NCBI GenBank assembly: GCA_039934635.1
Contig: JBDTLT010000094.1
Span: forward strand, 1 to 19,174
Origin: DATLFA01 sp039934635
GTDB taxonomy: Bacteria; Actinomycetota; Acidimicrobiia; Acidimicrobiales; WLNW01
Length of the DNA: 19,174 bases
Direction: 5' to 3'
Notes under the pieces: model-generated
Told to the model about the DNA's origin: nothing
Databases searched by the model: none
Seen by the model: only the letters and a program-made list of their open reading frames with translations
Part shown: positions 13,861-19,174 of the stretch, piece after piece
Layout: each line of letters opens with the position of its first letter
How positions within the stretch are numbered: the stretch's first letter is position 1
Position numbers and translations under genes: made by a program

Positions 13861-14906
13861 CACGCACCTCCGAAGGCGAGTGCAGGGTCGATGCGCACGA
13901 TCCGGCGGAGACCAGCGAGGCTGGCGATGCCACCGACGATCAATGCGACCGAGAGGAGTTGGATGTAGGCCGCAGTGGGGATCTCCACTGCGAAGGGGAA
14001 CGTCGGCGTGAGCGCCAACGCAATGCCGGCGGCGATGACTGCGGCGAACAGTGCAAGCACGCTGGCCTGTAGCAACAACCCTCGAACGAGCGAGCCGTTG
14101 GACGAGCCGGTCGCCTTGTAGACGGCGAGCTCACGAGTGCGCTCGAGCACGGTGATGTAGACGAGGGCCGCGATGATGCCGGCGGCCATGATCCACAACA
14201 GCGTGTTGATGATGCCCAGCGTCTGTGCGGTGTCGATCAGCACCCGGTCGAGATCCTCACGAACGTCGCCGTTGGTCATCAACGACAGGCCGCTCGGGAC
14301 CGACGACGCGGCGAGTGGTCCACGCACGACCACGGTCGTCACGACGGGTTCACCGGCAGTGAGCGCATCTCGCACGTCTTCGATCGGCAAGAACACCGTC
14401 GGCATGCCGAAGTAGAACGACGTCTTGGTCGTGACCGCGCCTACGGGAAAGCTCTTTCCGCCGAAGGTGACGGTGTCGCCGACCTTCAGGCCGAGCGTGT
14501 CGTCGACGGTTGCCACACCGCGTTCGGTCGGTGGCGTCCCGCTCGTGACCCGCAACGGTTGGGTGAACGAACCGCGTTCGTAGCCGACGACGTTGATGTC
14601 GTCTTTCTTGGACACCGACCGGCCGATGAGCAGCGGGCTCGCATCGTGCACGCCGGGAAGTTGACGCACCGTGTCGACGGTATCGCCGTCGAGGTACGAC
14701 GCCGCGGTGAATGGACCAGTGACACCATCAGCGACCACCCACGCATCGGCCTCGTACAGGTTGACTGTACGGACGCCCTCTTGGCGCAAGTTGTGCAAGG
14801 TGCCGCTCATGATGAGGCTCAGCGCGAAGGCCAGCCCGGCGGCGACGATGGCGATGATGAATCGCCGCCGCCGCCATTGCAGGTCACGAAGAGTGAAGAA
14901 CCACAT
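13860..14906 (-). CDS. FtsX/MacB-family ABC permease
   Basis: The product is 348 residues from ATG 14906 (MWFFTLRDLQWRRRR). The frame is open further upstream but would run through the MBL gene, and GGGGCGGG lies just before this ATG. Topology is the FtsX one: one N-terminal helix (about 16-38), a large outside domain (about 40-225, MacB periplasmic-core-like, with KDDINVVGYERGSF and LGLKVGDTVTFGGKSFPVGAV), then three helices (about 228-255, 275-300 and 310-335) with ERTRELAVYKATGSSN, the conserved cytoplasmic coupling region. As a DevC-like half permease it should dimerise and work with the ATPase encoded next. Cargo is unknown; family members export peptides or lipids or transmit force to envelope enzymes. 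Confidence 0.88.
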   Translation of the reverse strand: MWFFTLRDLQWRRRRFIIAIVAAGLAFALSLIMSGTLHNLRQEGVRTVNLYEADAWVVADGVTGPFTAASYLDGDTVDTVRQLPGVHDASPLLIGRSVSKKDDINVVGYERGSFTQPLRVTSGTPPTERGVATVDDTLGLKVGDTVTFGGKSFPVGAVTTKTSFYFGMPTVFLPIEDVRDALTAGEPVVTTVVVRGPLAASSVPSGLSLMTNGDVREDLDRVLIDTAQTLGIINTLLWIMAAGIIAALVYITVLERTRELAVYKATGSSNGSLVRGLLLQASVLALFAAVIAAGIALALTPTFPFAVEIPTAAYIQLLSVALIVGGIASLAGLRRIVRIDPALAFGGA

Positions 14907-14917
14907 GATCCCGCCCC

Positions 14918-15748
14918 TTACGCAGCGGCGGGTGCCGCGGCGGCCATGGCCGCGAGCATTCCGTCGAGGTCGGCCTGCACCGGCGCGGGTGCCGCGGGCA
15001 TGTTGGGGATCTGCACCGACAGCTCGAAGGCGGCTTCGAGTTGCGCGCCGTGCAGTGTCGGGCCGTGGGCACTGGTGATCTTCGTTGCGCCGAGGCGGCG
15101 GATCGAATCGACGTGCGCCGCGTAGCGATTCGCATCGAGCCACTGATGCCACGGGCTCACCATGCGGGCGAACTGCAAGAAGCCCTCGCGCCAGAAGCCC
15201 TCGTCGAGCTCGTTGATGTCGCGCACGTCGTGCGTCACCGGCGTACCGAAGCTGTCGACGGCCCAGTAGACGCCCGTCGACGGATCGAACAAACCGCGCG
15301 TCGTCGGATTGTCGAACACCGGCGGCGTCACTGCGACGAGCTCACGATCGCCGACGGAGAATCGCTCGCCGTCGTTGACCAAACGCATCCGGTCGAACGG
15401 CAACACGTGCTCGGCGCTGAAACGCTCGGCCATGAACCAGGTGCCGACCAACTTCGCGTTGGGGCACAGCTCCAACATCTCGACCAGGTTGCCGCTGTGA
15501 TCGTGATCTTCGTGCGACAGGAAGATCCACCGCACGTCTTCGGGTTCCACGACGGCGAAGACCTCGTTCATCCACGCCTTGCCGCTGATCTTCGGGCCGC
15601 AGTCGACCACGACCGGCTCGGCGCCGGTGATGACCATCGAGTTGATGTACACGGCGACCGGCGAGAAGCCCTCGCCCCAGATCTGGCGGATGAGATGCGT
15701 ATCGGCCGTGACTCGTTCGGTTTCGACCTGACGGTACGGAGCTTCCAT
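14918..15748 (-). CDS. MBL-fold protein of the flavodiiron/ODP (diiron oxygen-binding) type
   Basis: The product is 276 residues. The metal motif is SHEDHDHSGN (His79, Asp81, Asp83, His84), an H-x-D-x-D-H variant of the H-x-E-x-D-H seen in flavodiiron proteins. VDSFGTP (Asp165) and SAHGPTLHG (His228) supply the later ligands in flavodiiron style. The position of the usual middle His appears to be Asp146 in FDNP. There is no flavodoxin domain; only the MBL part is present, with an Ala-rich tail. Likely a diiron protein that binds or reduces O2 or NO, or a sensor of it, in the cytoplasm; this is inferred from family. ATG 15748 has GAGGAAGG upstream. It is the first gene of a three-gene operon, its stop only 11 bp from the permease start. 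Confidence 0.8.
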   Translation of the reverse strand: MEAPYRQVETERVTADTHLIRQIWGEGFSPVAVYINSMVITGAEPVVVDCGPKISGKAWMNEVFAVVEPEDVRWIFLSHEDHDHSGNLVEMLELCPNAKLVGTWFMAERFSAEHVLPFDRMRLVNDGERFSVGDRELVAVTPPVFDNPTTRGLFDPSTGVYWAVDSFGTPVTHDVRDINELDEGFWREGFLQFARMVSPWHQWLDANRYAAHVDSIRRLGATKITSAHGPTLHGAQLEAAFELSVQIPNMPAAPAPVQADLDGMLAAMAAAAPAAA

Positions 15749-15813
15749 GTGGAGTGCCTTCCTCTTTGCGGTGTCTTCGTTTGTTTGGACACTGCAAGTT
15801 CTCGCATGCGGCC

Positions 15814-15863
15814 CTTGGAGCCGGCTTGGAGGCGCGGCAAATCGGCTTGGAGAACGCTTGAGG
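15814..15863. promoter_or_regulatory. Four helically phased heptamers, candidate SARP binding array
   Basis: CTTGGAG occurs at 15814, 15825 and 15846, and CTTGAGG at 15857, so start-to-start spacing is 11, 21 and 11 bp. Two copies extend to CGGCTTGGAG. Direct heptamer repeats at about one or two helix turns are the known target form for SARP regulators. The array lies upstream of the MBL-permease-ATPase operon and directly after the SARP gene. No TANNNT -10 is visible between it and the MBL start. Confidence 0.5.
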
Positions 15864-15869
15864 CGCTGG

Positions 15870-18800
15870 TCAGAGCGTTATGTCGAGCTCGGCCGCGGTC
15901 TCCGCGACGAGGCGCGAGTAGAGCAGCGCGCCGTGCGCGTCGGCTACTGCCATACCCATGGTGAACTCGTCACGGGCCGCGCCCGCGTCGCCCGCACGGT
16001 GCAACAACACTGCGCGCAGACGGTGCAGTTCGGGCTCGTAGCAGACCTCGCCGGTGCGCCGCCCGAGCGCGAACGCTTCGTCGATCAGTTCGTGACCGCG
16101 CTCGATCTCGTTTCGACCGACGGCCAACTCGGCCCTGAGCGCGATGATCAGCGGCAGGATCAACAGCTGGCCCGCGGCGTACGAACGGGCGATGCAGTCG
16201 GCCAGCAGCGCGTCGCCGGTCGCATCGCCGAGCCGTGCCATGGCCCATCCTTTGACCGCGCCGGCCCACATGTCGTAGGACGAGTTCATGTCGCGCATCG
16301 CGATTTCGTAGGCCGGCTCGGCGTAGTGCAACACGCGGTCGACGTCGCGGATGTGGCCCGCCACCCACGCGCCGGTGAAGTACGCGTGCGTCTGGTCGAA
16401 TCCGTTGGGATCGCGGTTGGCCGCCTCGATCGCCTTGTCGACACGGGCGAATGCGTAGTCCACACGATCGTGCATGAGATGTGCCGGGGCGGAAAATCCG
16501 TAGGACCAGCTGATGACATTCAGCCCGAAGCGGGTGCGGTAGTCGGTACTCGCGAGCGAAAGCTCGAGGGCGCGCTCGATGTGCGCGAGCGAACCGGCAT
16601 GGTCGCCCACGTGATGCAGCGTGTTGCCCAACGCCAACGACCCGCCGAGGAGGTAGCCGTCGTCGTTGGTCAACGCGGCGTGCGCGAGCATGTCCTCGCC
16701 GATCGCGCGGGCTTCGGCCAAGTGTCCGCTGACGACGTGGAAGCCCCATTCGTGGGTGCGCGCGCCGACGAGCTCGGGGGGTTCCTGTTCGCCGGCCGCC
16801 ACGCCATCCATGCGCTCGAGGGCCTCGCGGAACTGCGGTGCGGTGAGCCCGTGGCGGCGCTGCATGAGTTGCACGAGTCGTGTGTTGGCCCGCAGGTGCC
16901 AGTTGCGCCGTTGGGGCGTCACCGGCAGCCGTTCGAGCAACGACAACGCGCGGTTCAGGTGTTCTTCGGTACGTTCGAGTGCGATCAGCCGCACCAGATT
17001 CTGGTCGGCCGCGAGCAGTGCGCTACTCACGGCGTCGTCTTCGAAGCCGATGTCGGCGGCGTGCCAGAAGTGTTCGGCGACTTCGTCGAGTTGACCTTGC
17101 TGCGACGTCGAGAGGTACCGGCCGATGTCGCCGTGCAACCGAGCGCGTCGGATCGGCGTGAGCGTGCTGAGGATCGTCTCGCGCAACAGGTCATGGCGGA
17201 ATCGCAATTGCGACAGGGACCCGGACACTGGGATCAACACGCGCTCCGCGAGCGCGGCTTCGACGTGATCGAGCGCGTCACCGATGATGCTGTTGAGCAA
17301 CCGGAGGTCGACGCCTCGACCCGCGACGGCGGCAACTTCGAGCACGCGTTGGGTTTCGTTGGGCAACGTGGCGAAACTGCGACCGAGCACGTCGCGCACA
17401 CCGGACGGTACCGTCGCCAGTGCGTGGGGCAAGTCGGCGACGCCGATGTGTTCGAGCGAGCGGGCGATCTCCTGCACGAAAAACGGATTGCCACTCGTTC
17501 GCGCGTGCACATCAGCGGCGATCGCGGCTGCGACATCGCCACCCAAGCGATCGTCGAGCACCCGCACCACGTCGTCGACCGCGATGCCGGTGAGCTCGAT
17601 GCGCAACAGATCTTGATGGCGCGCCAGGGCCGCGAGCGTGTCCTTGAGCGCGGGGTAGGGCTCGTCGGGGCGATACGTGCCGAGCACCATGATGCGATCG
17701 CGGCGGATGGCGTCGGCGGCAAAGCGCAGCACGAACAACGACGACTCGTCGGACCAGTGGAGGTCGTCGAGTACGACGAGCAGCGGACGGTGTACGGAGA
17801 ATGCGCTGAGCACCGCGACGATGGCGGCCGCCAATTCGAACCGCGCCGTATCGGCGTCGACTGCGGTTGCGGGCTCGAGACCGGGGATCAGTTCTTTGAG
17901 CTCGGGCATGATCTGCGCGAGCGCCGGTGCGTGCGCAAACAGTGCCGCTGGCGAATTTTCGATGTGCTGCGCCGTGATCAACGGGCGCAACACCTGTAGC
18001 CACGGCCAATAGGAGGGTGCACCTTCGCCTGCGTAACCGTGGCCTTCGAGCACCGCGATCTTGTGCGAACGCGCGGTGACGATGATTTCGTCGGCCAAGC
18101 GCGACTTGCCGATGCCCGCTTCGCCGGCGAGCAACACGATGCGACCGCGGCTGTGCAACAGATCGTCGATCGCGGGCTCGACCGCGCGCAGCTCACGCTC
18201 GCGGCCCACGATGCTCACCGAAGGCAGTGGGCGGCGGGGTCGTGTCGCGGCCAAGGGTTCGCGGTCGGGCGTCGGCACGGGAGTGGTCGCGACTGCGGTC
18301 GCGGTGGTGGGCGCAACGGCGGGCGCGACCATCAACTCGGGGCTCTGTTGGAGGATCAGCTGTTCGAGGCGTTGCAGGTCGTGCCCGGGGTCGAGGCCGA
18401 GCTCGTCGAGCAGGCGCTCGCGCCCTTCGGCATAGACGCGCAGCGCGTCGGCCTGCCGGCCCGATCGGTACAGCGCGAGCATCAACTGGCCGCGTCGACG
18501 TTCGCGCAACGGCGCGGTCGCCACGAGCGATTCGAGCTCGGCCACGATCGCATGGTGCTGTCCCAACTTCATGCGAGCATCGATGCGGTCTTCGATGGCG
18601 GCTTCGCGTAGCTCGGTCAGTCGGGCGGCTTCGGCGAGTGCCCACGGCTCGTGCGCGAACTCGCCCAGGGCATCGCCCCGCCATCGTCCCAGTGCGATCG
18701 CGATGGCGAGATCGACGCCGCCGAAGTCGCCGCCGGCCTGCGCGTCGCGCGCGGCCCGGAGATCGTCTTCGAACTCGTCGGCGTCGACGGTCGCGTCGGT

Positions 18801-19091
18801 GAGGGCCAGCTGGTACCCGGGCGGCGCAGTGAGCAGCACCGAGGGGCGGGCGCCGGCGGCCCGGCCGGGCTCGATGATGCGGCGCAGGGTCGAGACGTAG
18901 GACTGCAGTGTGGCGTTGGCGCCGGGCGGGGGAGCGCCGCCCCAGAGGTCGTCGATGAGGCGCTCGACGGACACGACCTGCCCTTTTGCCAGCAGCAGGC
19001 GCGCCAGGAGTGCACGCTGGCGCAGGCCTCCAAGTTCGGTTGCGACCCCCTCGCGCACCAACGCGAACGGGCCGAGTATTCGATATTCCAC
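15870..19091 (-). CDS. Large SARP/AfsR-like regulator (OmpR-type DBD, BTAD, AAA ATPase, TPR)
   Basis: The product is 1073 residues from GTG 19091, beginning MEYRILGPFALV as SARP proteins do. Residues 1-97 are the OmpR-type winged-helix DNA-binding domain (LRQRALLARLLLAKGQVVSVERLIDDLWG, TLQSYVSTLRR). Residues about 103-247 are the bacterial transcriptional activator domain (DADEFEDDLRAA to LGLDPGHDLQRLEQLIL). A Thr/Pro linker follows, then an AAA/STAND ATPase with Walker A GEAGIGKS (323-330) and Walker B LLVVLDDLHW (Asp442/443). From about 600 on it is helical, TPR-like, ending ETAAELDITL. Such proteins couple an inside signal and ATP state to activation of secondary metabolism or transport genes. 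It is the only gene here with such range, and lies just upstream of the MBL-ABC operon on the same strand. GAGGT lies upstream of the GTG but only five bases away. Confidence 0.92.
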   Translation of the reverse strand: MEYRILGPFALVREGVATELGGLRQRALLARLLLAKGQVVSVERLIDDLWGGAPPPGANATLQSYVSTLRRIIEPGRAAGARPSVLLTAPPGYQLALTDATVDADEFEDDLRAARDAQAGGDFGGVDLAIAIALGRWRGDALGEFAHEPWALAEAARLTELREAAIEDRIDARMKLGQHHAIVAELESLVATAPLRERRRGQLMLALYRSGRQADALRVYAEGRERLLDELGLDPGHDLQRLEQLILQQSPELMVAPAVAPTTATAVATTPVPTPDREPLAATRPRRPLPSVSIVGRERELRAVEPAIDDLLHSRGRIVLLAGEAGIGKSRLADEIIVTARSHKIAVLEGHGYAGEGAPSYWPWLQVLRPLITAQHIENSPAALFAHAPALAQIMPELKELIPGLEPATAVDADTARFELAAAIVAVLSAFSVHRPLLVVLDDLHWSDESSLFVLRFAADAIRRDRIMVLGTYRPDEPYPALKDTLAALARHQDLLRIELTGIAVDDVVRVLDDRLGGDVAAAIAADVHARTSGNPFFVQEIARSLEHIGVADLPHALATVPSGVRDVLGRSFATLPNETQRVLEVAAVAGRGVDLRLLNSIIGDALDHVEAALAERVLIPVSGSLSQLRFRHDLLRETILSTLTPIRRARLHGDIGRYLSTSQQGQLDEVAEHFWHAADIGFEDDAVSSALLAADQNLVRLIALERTEEHLNRALSLLERLPVTPQRRNWHLRANTRLVQLMQRRHGLTAPQFREALERMDGVAAGEQEPPELVGARTHEWGFHVVSGHLAEARAIGEDMLAHAALTNDDGYLLGGSLALGNTLHHVGDHAGSLAHIERALELSLASTDYRTRFGLNVISWSYGFSAPAHLMHDRVDYAFARVDKAIEAANRDPNGFDQTHAYFTGAWVAGHIRDVDRVLHYAEPAYEIAMRDMNSSYDMWAGAVKGWAMARLGDATGDALLADCIARSYAAGQLLILPLIIALRAELAVGRNEIERGHELIDEAFALGRRTGEVCYEPELHRLRAVLLHRAGDAGAARDEFTMGMAVADAHGALLYSRLVAETAAELDITL

Positions 19092-19174
19092 GCCACCTCA
19101 CTGGCTGTGGCGGATTGTAGTTGGAGGCCCGTGGGCGCCGACAGCCGCGCTGAGTGAACACCGCGTGATTTCGG

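Noticed and set aside
15747..17999. A 750-codon open frame on the plus strand opposite the SARP gene
   Set aside because: It is rich in Arg, Gly, Val and His with no recognisable domain and lies antisense to a clearly coding, domain-bearing gene; it reflects GC-rich codon positions.
19120..19126. GTTGGAG near the SARP gene start as an autoregulatory heptamer
   Set aside because: It is a single imperfect copy with no neighbour at 11 or 22 bp, and one-off matches of this length are expected by chance in 19 kb.

Overview
The window is high-GC DNA packed with genes on both strands. It carries two F420-type luciferase-like oxidoreductases, a SARP/BTAD giant regulator, a class F-like sortase and Thr/Ala-rich lipoprotein linkers. 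Together these point to a soil or aquatic actinobacterium. The number of catabolic LLM, EthD and amidohydrolase genes would suit the class Acidimicrobiia, but that placement is inferred from gene content and was not tested phylogenetically. Seventeen protein genes can be supported. No tRNA, rRNA, CRISPR array or insertion sequence was seen, and no gene-free stretch exceeds 300 bases.

Positions 1-6959 look like a small-molecule catabolic cluster: an amidohydrolase running off the left edge (-), an F420-type LLM oxidoreductase (+), an EthD-domain protein (-), a short-chain dehydrogenase (+), and a tight trio of solute-binding lipoprotein, TetR regulator and second LLM oxidoreductase (+). Two promoters here share one architecture: TTGAC(A/G), 17 bp, TAGnnT, then at once a TetR-like palindrome TCAGACG-N2-CGTCTGA. 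One palindrome lies between EthD and the dehydrogenase. The other lies before the lipoprotein-TetR-LLM operon. This defines a small self-regulated regulon, probably controlled by the TetR protein encoded inside it.

Positions 6941-10125 are cell-envelope genes: a DUF4397-sortase fusion (-), and divergent from it a protein with a degenerate von Willebrand A domain outside and a receiver-like domain inside (+). A 12-bp perfect palindrome sits in the 35-bp gap between them.

Positions 10283-13030 are a defence-like cassette: a sigma-70-like protein and a small HTH protein (overlapping ATGA), then the type IV toxin-antitoxin pair AbiEi/AbiEii (overlapping TTGA). The AbiEi promoter contains a large inverted repeat and appears to give a leaderless message.

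Positions 13174-19091 are all on the minus strand. A 1073-residue SARP-type ATPase/TPR regulator is followed by a diiron-type metallo-beta-lactamase-fold protein and a FtsX/MacB-type ABC permease and ATPase. The 121-bp gap before the MBL gene holds four CTTGGAG-like heptamers spaced 11, 21 and 11 bp. This is the kind of phased direct-repeat array SARP proteins bind, and suggests the regulator controls the transporter operon beside it.
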